Source: Lepiota brunneoincarnata (Eukaryota > Basidiomycota > Agaricomycetes > Agaricales > Agaricaceae). From it: a stretch of DNA of 64,000 nucleotides. The stretch is from NCBI GenBank assembly GCA_023014365.1, contig JAEBUN010000013.1, forward strand, positions 682,001 to 746,000. Direction: 5' to 3'. A program made the position numbers and the translations under genes. Positions 1-11,029 of this stretch are shown here, in pieces. Within the stretch, counting starts at the first letter, position 1. Every line of letters begins with the position of its first letter. Under the pieces are notes generated by a model that was not told the DNA's origin, searched no databases, and was given only the letters and a program-made list of their open reading frames with translations.

Positions 1-3000
1 AGACCTACGGTGACACGTCGCAATGACATGTCTGACCTCTGGAGCCTCAACTGCATATGAGAGGACAGAATTTCTAACACTCATTGGTCGAAGAGAGACA
101 GGTGATGGTTTATGAAACCCACATAAGAATTGAGATCACATTCGAAGTTGTCCTGCAATAGATCCAGACGTGGGCAAACTCCCCGGCGATGCATCGGAAA
201 TTCCCTGTTCCCTACACTATGAAAGATCCCAGCCCCCTGGGGGTAAGAGCAAGAACAGAATGACACACTTACGCACTGACTATCAGAGCAGTCAATCAGC
301 ATGAACGGCAGTTCCGAAACGTCAACTACATCCACCACCTTTGAGCAATTGACTGCTTGTTTTGTGAGTCCACAACAAGTACTTAGTCTTCGTCCAAAGT
401 GTTACAGTGACGGCAGTTACGGCTCTTTCCCTCCGACTCTCAGTCTGCCGTGGTCCACCCAACAATCTTCTCACACCCACCCTCCCTTTTGTGCTCGAGT
501 AGCTCTCCCTCTTATATAGCTGGATCAGCGTGATCTTCGAGCATTTATCTACTGCCAAGACAGAGAGCAAGGGCAAATGGCAGTACATCAACACAGTGCA
601 GGAAACTAAGCAGGGCCCTGGCGAGGCATGAGCCAGAGTCCATTTCTTGCGCGAGGGCAGACGCATGGCAGGGTCACATCACTCGTGGTAAGAAAACCTT
701 TACCCTTTGTATGTACACACCCTAGCTCGCCCGCTTTCAATTTCGCGTGTATACCACGCAATATCTAACATCCCTTCCAAAACCCACCCACCCACACCAT
801 TTTTTATGTCCTTCCCTCCCTCACTTCCCCACTACTGGACCCGATACAGGTGCAGTCGAGAGGTGCACGGTTCCGGCGATCCGACCGCGGTTTCCCCCCG
901 GCCCCACCCACCCAGGGCCAGCGACGCTTGAGGAAAGCCCTGTCGCCCTCCCCCAGCCTACACAGCGTCGAGTTCCATTATCCTACATCACTTGTAATCT
1001 ATAATTCATATTTATGTTATCTGGACCCCTCACAGCGCGAGACAAATGAACCCCTCCCTGACATGAGTATTAGCTAAACCCGGGAGAGAGCAGCTCCCGC
1101 TGCTACAACGGGGACTTGGGCAACCGATGTATGTTAATTTATGTTTGTCCCTGCGGTCCGTTCTGATATATCCCTGTTGCAGGCGACTTCACTGTGTTCA
1201 ACTCTGGCAGTGATCCCGCCTATCCCAATTGGAATAAATGCAGGTCCAGCCTTCAGGACATCACCCATAGTTGCTCCTTCGTGAGTCTACTTCACTCTCT
1301 TTTGGTGCAATATAACAACCTTACCACCCCGACCAAGGAGGCAAACCCATTGCTGATGACGGCATCTGGTTCACCTTAACTGTGACAAATGTGGTCCTGA
1401 GTCACTGCTTCTGATCCTCGTTCTGCCAAGCGTGAACTGTGAAGAATGTAACTATATGTAACAAAATGCAATCTCTGCCGATGTACTGTGAGTTATACCA
1501 GGAGATCTGGACCTTCGTCTCCTGAGTCTTTTGAGTTACATTTGGTGTTCGACTGTATATGGCGTCTCACAATCAAACTACAGAAAAATGGAACGAAATA
1601 GATCTGGCACAAAATGAGGCTTTGGGGGCTTGCTGGGCCGCTAAAACATAGCCATTTTACGTTATCTGTCTCCATTATGATAACGCTAGCCTGGTGCGAA
1701 TCTAAGGGAGGGCGCATATCTCTACCTGTCAATCATAGGGAGTAACAGGTACGGAGGTATTGCCCCACCGGGTGCTCATCGTGTGTCATGACGTGCAGTT
1801 CAGGGCTCTGATAAAGTCAGACTACTTGCGTGCGCCTCACTGTCAAATTTCGCAACACTTCGTTATGCAGCATTAGGGCGGCCACCCAACCACCACGGCC
1901 CCCATAGACGGGAAGAGCCGGATTCACCGCTGGACCTTGATGGTCGGCCATCTGCATTAGGTCATCATGGTTCTGCCTCCAATGGCACAAATTAGCCGGC
2001 CTATTGTGCCCAAGACCGCCCTTCTAAGAACAGAGTCCCAAGTCACCCATCGCCAAGCCGTTCTCCTCACCAACCAAGACAACTTAACTGGACGATGGGA
2101 GCATCGAGCAGAGAGTGTTTGAGAACTAGGAGCAGATGAAAGAGGATCTGTATCGTGGCGAGCCCGGGCTGAAACGGTATGCCGGGGTCCTTGGGTGGAT
2201 GTCCACCAATACCAGCGGGGGTAGCATAATTTGTCTCCTGCTGGGTTTCTTCGTGGACTTCGGTTGTTACTGGTGTTCTTATGGGCGGACATGGTACAAT
2301 GAGGAGCATGATTCAACTAAACTATTGAAATCTGAGGTTGAGATGGCAAGAACTCGGTACTCAATGAACGCCAGACACTTATATGACTCGTAGCCTTACA
2401 GAGCCCAAACCCCACTCAATGATGGTGATGGTGCTCTTCGAAATGCAATGTCGACATTCTGCGCGAAACCAAGGATTCCGTGAGCTTGCAATTAGCCTCC
2501 CGAATGTTAATGATTAGTCGTGTTCCCTAATGGACCGCATTAGGAGAAATTGAGCGCTCATACTTTGGATGATGCTTACACAGATGTAATATGCAAATAC
2601 CAGCCACCTGTGAGAGTTGAGCGTCCTTAACTGCTGATACCTGGAAGATGGGTGCTTACGGAGAGCAATTAAATGAAGTGAAACCCAAGGGTTGACGGTT
2701 GGTGGCGTCCAATAAATTCAATATCAGTCCAAGAAGATCGATGCCTGCGTTGCAATGGAGTAAGCGAGAAGCCGGAATCGATAGGGATATGTTCTAACAA
2801 AATATTCTGAAAATGTGGAGAGACCCTTCAGTGCAGGAGAGTTTGTCAAAAATATATTACCCACGGAATTAAAAATAGTGTTCCGTCTCGGTAAAAAACA
2901 TAGATCACTGGTGTAAAGCGTTTCATGTGTGCTACTCTTTCGGTGAGTGATTCCTGAACTGGCTTCAATTCCCTGAGAGATTGATAGAGTTTCAGGAGCG

Positions 3001-4756
3001 TTAACAAGAGCTCGACACCTTGGATGAATGAAACCCCCTGCAAATATCAAGGATGGTAATGACACACCTGTACTGGCTAATCTGCAACTCCTATTTTACG
3101 TCAGTTTTGTGTTTTGCGATGTTTCTTAGTACTTACCATGCCACTAAGCGGATGCTTTTAGTTAGGATGAACAGAGCGACCTGGGAGTCAGTAAAGCCCT
3201 TCCAGCAGGCATGTAGTGGGCCTGGACCGGTGAGATAGAAGCCCATGGCTGAGCGCATGACGGCCAACATCAAGCCAGACTAAATTGCTGGCTTCACTAC
3301 AAGCACACCGTTATTTCGGAAACCACCGGACGTACAATGAGTTCAACTGCGTTGCCGGAGACAATCAGTTGATGCAAGTTCACTGGGTCCAAAGCGTATT
3401 AAACTCACGAGCCGTTACAGATCCGAGAAGTAACGTCACTGTAATTATGAATCAGAGTTGCGAATGTTGAAGCTTAGCACAAGGGCCAAGTGATTACTGA
3501 CCTTTTAGGCTGCGGCCATAGAGCGCTCGTAGTCTCAGAACAAGCAGAGTCTTCATCGCGGCAGGGAGGCCGAGGTCCATTAGCCTGACATAGTTCAGAA
3601 GGACCACTGAGTCTCTCGCAGAAAAGATATGAGATAAGTGCGTCCCACAATGCTTGTATCCAGCAGAACCATGTGCACCTAGAAAGTGGTGAGTACATGA
3701 TAAAGTGAGTAACGCTTATCTTACATTGATGGGGATTCGGGAAATATTATTAGGATTGGACGAAAAACCATTGCAACAACTCACTCACAGAATAAGGAAC
3801 AAAGTGTTTCGTGTCAACTGGAACATCGAGATACCTAGCTGAAGTGTGAACCAGAGGAAACGGAACGCATGATTCCTCACCGTAGGTAATAGTTCTGATT
3901 CCCATTAGCTTATCTATTGACTCAGAGCGGGGCGTAGTAAGACACGTACATCACATATAGAAAGGTAAGGACTCGGATTGCAACATAAACAATTTGGATT
4001 AACAACGGCGACCGTCTGCCATGAATCCTAAGCAAGTATTCATCTACGCATGTCGGGGGGAGTACCTATATACGTAGTCGATCTGTCAAATATGTTGAGT
4101 CGTATAGCGTGCGAACCACAAAAGCGTATTCACTTCTCGTGGAAGTATCCATAGTGAGTCATAAATGAGCATAGTGATGACGGAAACTGGTCAACAGACA
4201 ATATTAGATGCTCTGTGGGCTGTCCTTTTACAGCTGCAAGACTGACGCACAGTCGATGTAACCTGTGAGATGTATCGCTTGGACATGGGGTTTGGGACTG
4301 CCTGCCATGATGCCATAGTCAGACATACTTGAAAAGAGGACAAATGGTAGGAGGGTGTCAAAGTTGACTTATCGCGCCCAGGGTCCCTCAGCTTTAACCA
4401 GTTAAATACTAAGCTGCTGGGAGGCAGTGGCACTTTGTCGCCTGATGTACCCATCATGGTCTGATCTGATTATCATGGTTTGTAGCTAGTCAAACAAATG
4501 CTGTTGAACTGAGTAGAGTCAATAGTATCAGTGACACACTGATCACTTGTCACTAGCTTGAGTTGATCAACAATCACTGATGTATTCACACGTTGTTAAT
4601 AATAGTGTGATTTGATAAGCCCACTGATTCGGTCAAGTGTAAAGGTTCTTCGTATGTAACTCCCCTTCACATAATAGGATTTGGCTAGTCTAAGGTTCCA
4701 TCCTGTCAAAATGGACACAAGGCATGAAACTCGGTGTCCACTAATTGACATCCCCA
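1..4756. other. gene-free region
   Basis: I see no supportable gene here. The reading frames are short, lack recognisable family motifs and do not join through plausible small introns. No tRNA or rRNA structure and no retroelement domain was recognised. Regulatory sequence or very decayed repeats cannot be excluded. Confidence 0.5.
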
Positions 4757-4759
4757 AGG

Positions 4760-4912
4760 CACTGCTGGCGCACGACTATATTTGAGCATGAGATATCCTT
4801 TGATTATATGCTAAAATATCAGATGGGATATCATAGCTGTAGATATAATAAATATCCATTTGTTATCCTACTTCAAGATATTTGTTAGATATTTTTCATT
4901 TTGGCTCAATAT
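4760..4912 (+). repeat. Left terminal inverted repeat of the MITE
   Basis: This is the left arm of the MITE and is nearly identical to the reverse complement of 5385-5537. Differences are scattered single bases. Confidence 0.85.
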
Positions 4913-5384
4913 TGCAAACAGAATAGTTAGAATATCAGGAATTATATGTTGTAATTGAATATCTGTTAAATATATGTCATATGTTACTGTTATGTGAGTG
5001 TGGACTAAATAAATATTGCATGTGGAGATATGATGCTGACAATAAGCAAAATATATCATTTTGAGATATGCCTTACATAGCTGGGCTATTGTCAACAATG
5101 ATATCATAATCCATATCCAGAGTATAGTGGCATTTAATATCCATCATCCATAGTGCACATAATGAGTATCAAACACTGCAATATTCTAAGTATGTAATTT
5201 AATATTGTCATTGACAATAACCAAGTTATGTCATATGTATCTCTACATAACATATTTTGCTTATTGTCAGTGTCATATCTCTGCCAATAATATTGTTTTT
5301 AGTTTACACCAACATAACAGTGGCATATAACATCTATCTAATTGTGATATATACTTCCTAATATTCTAAATACTCCCTTTTGTG

Positions 5385-5537
5385 ATATTGAGGGAAAATA
5401 AAAAATATCTCACAGAAATCTCAAGGTAGGATAACAAATGGATATTTATTAAATCTACAGCAATGATATCCCATCTGATATTTTAGCATATAAACAAAGG
5501 ATATCCCATGCGCAAATATAGTCGTACGCCAGCAGTG
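5385..5537 (-). repeat. Right terminal inverted repeat of the MITE
   Basis: This is the right arm of the MITE. It ends in CGCCAGCAGTG, followed by AGG, the apparent target duplication. Confidence 0.85.
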
Positions 5538-5540
5538 AGG

Positions 5541-6080
5541 GATGGGTGTACATAACAAGTAATTACTTATATATCACAATTTGTCACTAACTAGTAAGTG
5601 ATCTGTCACTTTATTTAACAAATGCTAGGCTTCTGAATCCAACTTTTCGAATCAGACGCATGGCCATGAGTTCCAGACTAGTCTGTGAGCCCTGATGACC
5701 TTCATGATGACTAGATAACTGACCTCACTTGTACGCAAGCACCTGTCAAACATCCATGTCCAAACAAAAGATATTTTCTCACACTCATGCATAGTGCTGG
5801 AGGGCAGTTCGCGGCTTTGGGCGATGGGCTCGATCCACCCAATTATGAGTGTATGGGCGTGATACGAATATGGGCACATGAGCGCATGGTTTCTGATAAT
5901 ACAAAATATTGATATTAGTTTTGTGATAATCGAAGACCAAGAAGAGACAAGTCTGCATCTGCAGGTACATGATTAACAATTTAAAGATTTAAGCGAACAA
6001 GGAGTAGGGTATAGAGCACACTGGAAAACGTCATGTAAAGTTTAATCGATAATTATGGGGGGAAGATTGGACCCATCCTC
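5541..6080. other. intergenic, 3' side of the GMC gene
   Basis: No gene is seen. The stretch lies between the MITE and the stop codon of the minus-strand GMC oxidoreductase, so its right part should hold that gene's 3' UTR and terminator. Confidence 0.5.
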
Positions 6081-8644
6081 TTATGAAGATAAACCGGCAG
6101 CCCTCCCTTTCTTGATAATGTCTGCAGCCTACAAAAGAATGAAATTCCGCAGTGAGAAACGAGTATGACAAACTCACCTTTTCACCAACCATATACACAC
6201 TCGAAGACTTAATAGTGCATCAGCAAACAGGCTCACGCATAACGAGACAGCCAAAACTCACCAGATGCGCACTAACAGGCAGCGGGATAATACTAGCATC
6301 CGCAACCCTCACGTTCCCAGGTTCCATAAACCTTCAACTCCTGTATCAACAACACCACCCAACTCCTTCGGCATCATTGCCATCGTCCCAGTCTCATGCT
6401 GGTCACTTGCCGCAAAGGCCCTCAGGTACGTTTCTGCCTCTGCATCTGAGTCACCCACGCCAGGTTCAAACTCCCCTTGATAAATCCTATCCAGCGGTGG
6501 CGCGCGGAGGATTTTGCGCGCAGCTTGGAATCCTGCGACATGCACGGCTACATCGAGTGGGTGCGACCAGTATGCGGGGTCCACAGCAGGTGGGATAGTG
6601 TAATCCGCCGAGGCAATGTGTGTCCGGCCGCGTGATAGGGGGTTATAGAACACTGCGCTGATGGTTGTGAAGTTGCGTACTGGGCGTTGGTCACGAGCCG
6701 TCGGACCACCGTACCCGGGCTCTACAACAAATGTCAACACTGAAAACTGTTAATATTTTGAATAGTAACACATACCTATGTTGAGTTCAAGTGGGACTGC
6801 CTCGTCTTGCTCGTATAGCCCTAGAACGAGCTTATGTTGTGCTTCAATGCCCTTTTGCAATGCACTGTTTCCGTTAGCGAACTTTGCCGCGTACTGTTCG
6901 AGATTCCGTTTAGACTCATTGACCAGCTGGGTGACGCGCTGTTTGGATAGCAGGTTCGACACTGCTGGCATGCCGAGAGTTCGTGGGGCGGAGGAGAGAA
7001 GACCTAGGAAATTGGTGAGTTATATATTTGGATGAAACGTTTCTGAAGCAAGCTACTTACCCGTGCGGTTCTTGTTCCATAGATCCAACTGCTGGGCCAT
7101 AAAGTCAGGGTTTCGCGATAGGATATCCCTGGTGATTCTGATTTCGGAGGCTCATGGTCAAACCCTCATGTTTGCGACACAATACGAAGCGGGGACTTAC
7201 GAGGCATTAGTGAATGCATTCACCCAGCTGTGAACGTGATCTACGAGTCTTGGTTTATCTCACCAGTCCAAGGAATCGGTTTGGGTGACTTACCAGCCAG
7301 GTTCTCGCCAACGCTTGGGAAATCCAAGACAGGCTCAATTCCCAATCCCTTCAACAGTCTGCATATACGAAAAAGCCTATCAGTAATCATGGCTGACGCA
7401 AATGCCGAGCACACTCACGTAGCATTCCCAACACCAGACAACTCCATAACCTTCGGGGACCCAATAGTACCAGCAGCCAACACAACCTCTCCTCCCCCAG
7501 CTGCATTCAGCTCTGCATACTGGGGCTGCTCAGCGCCATTGACATGATACTCCACGGCTTTCGCTACCAATCCATTCTTCTGATTAGTATCCCAAACAAT
7601 TTTCGACACCATAGCGCCTGTGATCACTTCAAAGTTCGGTCGATCCGTGAAAGGGGTGTAGTAAGCGCATGCAGACGAGCATCTGGTGTTATTAGCCGCA
7701 TCCAAACTGTCTGGCGCGACGCCAACTCTCCGCTGGACGTTCCCATCTGCCAAGTCTGGTGACCTCTTGAACCCCTGGAGTCCCGAGCCACTTTTGGTCA
7801 TGGCTTGAACGAACATCTCGCTTTGTGGGAAGAAAAAGTTGGGGAATCCGACTTTCACCTTTCCCTCATCTGTGTCATGGCTCGATGTGAAACCGTGGAC
7901 GGATTTATCGAACCTTGCGCCGTGGGATATTTGGTCTGCGTTGGGTGGAGTGGATGATTCTGAGCGTTTGAAGTAAGGTAGGAGGGTATCCCAAGTCCAT
8001 GATGCAGAGTTGTTGTTCAAGGCACCGAAAGTGTCGTATTGTTCCTTTGTCGCCCGTGACTATACACGTCGAAAGCAAGCACATTGAGACGAGGTGGTGG
8101 TTTAGGTGGTAGAATTGCAACTTACGAAAATCATGCTGTTGACTGTTCCAAAGAGGGACTCGTTAAACGCCCATTTTGTGTTAATGGGGGTCGCAGGCAC
8201 TTACTGACTGTACTTCCGCCTAGCGCTTTCCCGGCACTTACGACCAATTGCCTCCCATTCATGCTCGGTTGGGGGACAGTACGATAGGACCAATTGATCG
8301 TTGGGGGCGATTGGCCGACACCTACAAGGCCGGGGATGAATACCTACAAACATGTATGGATCAGTGTCGGTGTGGGAGGTTGGTCATCGTAACTTGGGCT
8401 ACTGACCACTGGCAAATCTTCGACGTCTTCCCCGGCTTCGAGTACTAGTACATTTACTTTTGGATCCTCACTGAGGCGACTCGCGACAGTCAGGCCGCTG
8501 TCGGTCGTTTTCAGTGAATAAATTATCAGGATGGGAATGGAGAACCTACCCAGTTCCACCGCCTATCACGATATAATCATACGTGGGCGCTGCACATGCG
8601 ACGAGCGCATGTGCGAAGAGAGAAAGAATGACAGCACCTCTCAT
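6081..8644 (-). CDS. Secreted GMC oxidoreductase (aryl-alcohol oxidase-like)
   Basis: This is an FAD-dependent alcohol or sugar oxidase/dehydrogenase of the GMC family (CAZy AA3-like), predicted to be secreted. The start at 8644 gives a hydrophobic signal peptide (MRGAVILSLFAHALVACA) followed at once by the FAD-binding motif DYIVIGGGT. About eleven exons joined by short GT-AG introns give, in order: LVLEAGE; the first GMC signature with GKALGGSTVINSMIF; the second signature GTIGSPKVMELSGVGN; and a C-terminal domain. The catalytic histidines sit in SDQHETGTMAM and PLPVSAHL. Between them, near 6315-6345, the frame is lost: two single-base shifts are needed to read LKVYGT and then NVRVADAS, and otherwise translation stops at 6309. 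The last exons (VYMVGEK, AADIIKKGRAAGL) are intact, so this is either a recent pseudogene or an assembly error. Substrate cannot be told. Confidence 0.88.
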
Positions 8645-9694
8645 GAAGATAGTGCTAGGTTTCGCGGGTTGCGAACAAGGAAAGGACGCAGTTGAGAACG
8701 AAGTAACGGGTTTGAGGTTTCTGAGCTCGTAGTCTCGAAACGCCCCCTCTTATATACGTGGCCTGTGCTATCCCCATCCTTTGAGCCCAAACGCTTCAGA
8801 GTCAGCCACTGAAATAATCGAGCCGAACAGGCCAGGATGTATAAGCACAAGCGACAAAGGCGGTAAGATATTGCGTGTGCTCGCAGCAAAACGTTCCCTG
8901 TATGGCTTATTTGCATTGTATCGGAGGACATACAACTGGGTTTCCTCCCGCATCCGTCATTCGTGATGGTCGGGCGTCGGGTGTTCTGCCCCCCATTGAT
9001 CCGCTTTTTACCGTCCACTAGTCCGGACTGTGCCTTATTTTCTCTTCGGGCGCGATTTTCATACCCAGTACGGTACGATTGAAGCAGCAAAGTTTCCTAG
9101 ACCGTAGTCTGCTCTTTCATCCGTTCTTTTGTTCCTGGGATTTGATACCTTGTAACCAGCAGCTGCGCCACAATCAGGGGCTCATCTGTGTCCACACGAA
9201 TTTGGTCAGGTTCCGACCTCGGTCAGTTCTCCTGACTTTGTTCCTATGCCGAGAACTTTGTTCATCCTTGCATTATCGCGCTCGCGATCTATTTTTAATC
9301 CCCACCAGGTGACTAATCAATACACTGACTGGGTTACATTCCTCGGGATCTCCTTGACGTGATGAGTAGTATTTGTGGGGTAGAGAAATGTGCGCGTTGG
9401 TCCCCTTGGGCTTATTGTACCCGACTCCCGACTGTCTCAACAAAGAAAGGTCGGTCGCACAGCTACACCACCCCTTGCGGAATCCGATTATATCGGAATG
9501 AGCTCACGTGATATGAGCGACCTTTGCCGGACGCCCGCGTTCGCATCTCCCTTGTGTATTTTTTTTCTTGCCTGCAGCAATGAACTGATGATGAAGCAGG
9601 ACAAAACAGTGAAATGCTCCATCGGGAACCAGCACAAGTGGTCCTGATTCATAAATGGATTAGGACTCGCGGGGAGGTAATCGACCCATACGCG
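8645..9694. other. intergenic, GMC promoter region
   Basis: About 1.05 kb lies between the GMC start and the RRP46 stop, both genes being on the minus strand. No further gene is seen. It should contain the GMC 5' UTR and promoter and the RRP46 3' end. Confidence 0.5.
8749..8756 (-). promoter_or_regulatory. TATA-like box of the GMC gene
   Basis: TATATAAG on the minus strand lies about 105 bp upstream of the GMC start codon, a plausible TATA position for a fungal gene. The assignment rests on position and sequence only. Confidence 0.4.
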
Positions 9695-10536
9695 TCAAAT
9701 CTCCATTTTGGCGTCATCCTCTTCATTTTCCCTACTCCCCCCACCCGGTGATTCCAGCATAGCCGAGGAAGTAAATTCAAAGGGTTCAGCAGTGCCCATC
9801 CATGGAATGCTCGCTCGCATTGCATTATGCACACCCTTCGCTGCGGTCCTTGCGAGCCGATGAGCTTCCACGGATTCCTGTTCGCTGAAAGATCCCGACT
9901 GTGACCGCCAACTCGTCCACACGCTCTCTACACTACTCCCGACATCCTCTGCAAAAATAAACGCGAAACATCCACCTTGCGCACATGCCGATACATTCCT
10001 CTTCGGACGGATCAATGACAAGCCCGATACCAGGCAGCTTACCAACCGCCACAGCACAAACCACACCTCGCATAGGTACGGAAGCCGCACTCAGTAATGC
10101 AAGTGTACTGGCATTAATCATGGATGCCATGAGGGCGTCTTTCCACTCTGCACGTGTGAAACTGAGTGACTGTATGACCAGTTGGACGAGTGTGCGTGGA
10201 TGCTTGGTAAGGATAAGTGAAGGGAGGAGGGCTGCGCGGATTGCTGATGAGAAGGATTTGGCTTCTGTTGCAGGCACGTTGGTGAGTGGACGTATGAGGA
10301 CTTCGAATGTCGCCTGCGAAGCTTGTTCTGCTGCGAGTCTGACCTCGATGGGCCCAGAAACGGAGGCAAGTGATGTGATGTCCCCTGGTGCTCCAAGTTA
10401 AATAGATACTGGGTGGAGTGTTGGATTGCTTACCATGGCTGAACCTTGCTGAGCCGTCGACCCTCGCAAGACCTTCGTATATTAGTTTAACCTCCCTCAG
10501 TTCGCTTGGCTTTCGTCCGTCGCGTCGTAGGCTCAT
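9695..10536 (-). CDS. RRP46: Exosome complex subunit RRP46 (RNase PH fold)
   Basis: This is a ring subunit of the nuclear and cytoplasmic RNA exosome (EXOSC5/Rrp46), which takes part in rRNA processing and RNA decay. Exon 1 (10536-10434) gives a basic N-terminus and the RNase PH opening REVKLIYEGLARVDGSARFS. A 43-nt intron (10391-10433) follows, then the ring-subunit core with SVSGPIEVRLAAEQAS. The region WKDALMASMINASTLALLSA followed by PMRGVVCAVAVG and LVIDPSEEE is characteristic of the family. Near 9975-10000 the frame must slip by one base to reach GGCFAFIFAEDV and the C-terminal tail ending at 9695. Since Rrp46 is essential in fungi, an error in the sequence is more likely than a dead gene. 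It is divergent from the coiled-coil gene at 11030. Confidence 0.85.
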
Positions 10537-10653
10537 CGTCGAGGAATCAAAATATGCCAGTCACACTGCTGATGTCACGCCGACAAGATCAAATCAACTC
10601 ATGAAACGACCACGAGTTGTCTGATACGAGACTCCCAGTTACTCATCAGTACC

Positions 10654-11012
10654 GCACAACAACAACACGCAGCCTGGTGAGTGCCTTATCACTGAGGCCT
10701 GAAGTTTGAGGTGCGACAATTTAATTTCCGCAGGATAACTCCACACCACTTGGAACATGCCCTCCACATGCAAAAGCTGAACCATAGTTATATGTCGAGA
10801 TGGACCAACGACAAGCTCAGAAACACACCTAAACCACAACAACGCGCAGCCTGGTGAGTGCCTTATCACTGAGGCCCGAAGTTTGAGGTGCGATCAATTT
10901 AATTTCCGCAGGATAACTCCACACCACTTGGAACATGCCCCCTCCACATGCAAAAGCTGAACCATAGTTATATGTCGAGATGGACCAACGACAGGCTCAG
11001 AAACACACCTAA
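10654..11012. repeat. Tandem duplication, 177-bp period
   Basis: Two nearly identical copies stand head to tail with a 177-bp offset (for example GCAGCCTGGTGAGTGCC at 10669 and again at 10846). They differ by a few substitutions and small indels. They fill most of the 490-bp space between the RRP46 start (10536, minus) and the coiled-coil gene start (11030, plus), so the duplication sits in a shared, probably bidirectional, promoter and 5' UTR region. Confidence 0.9.
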
Positions 11013-11029
11013 TCACTTCACTATTCAAC

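Larger units (their letters stand above)
4760..5537. mobile_element. Fold-back MITE, CACTG-type (CMC-like)
   Basis: This is a 778-bp AT-rich non-coding element with terminal inverted repeats of about 150 bp (4760-4912 against the reverse complement of 5385-5537), both beginning CACTGCTGGCG. It is flanked by the same trinucleotide AGG (4757-4759 and 5538-5540), a probable 3-bp target duplication. Inverted repetition continues inside: a 19-bp perfect match pairs the region near 5038 with the region near 5255, so much of the element can fold into one long hairpin. CACTG/CACTA termini with 3-bp duplications are typical of the CMC (En/Spm) superfamily. It encodes no protein and would need a transposase supplied in trans. 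Confidence 0.85.

Noticed and set aside
2724..3065. Minus-strand 113-residue frame
   Set aside because: It has no motif, no splice partners and random-like composition.
9985..10401. Long plus-strand frame opposite RRP46
   Set aside because: The minus strand carries clear RNase PH family motifs; the plus frame is its shadow.
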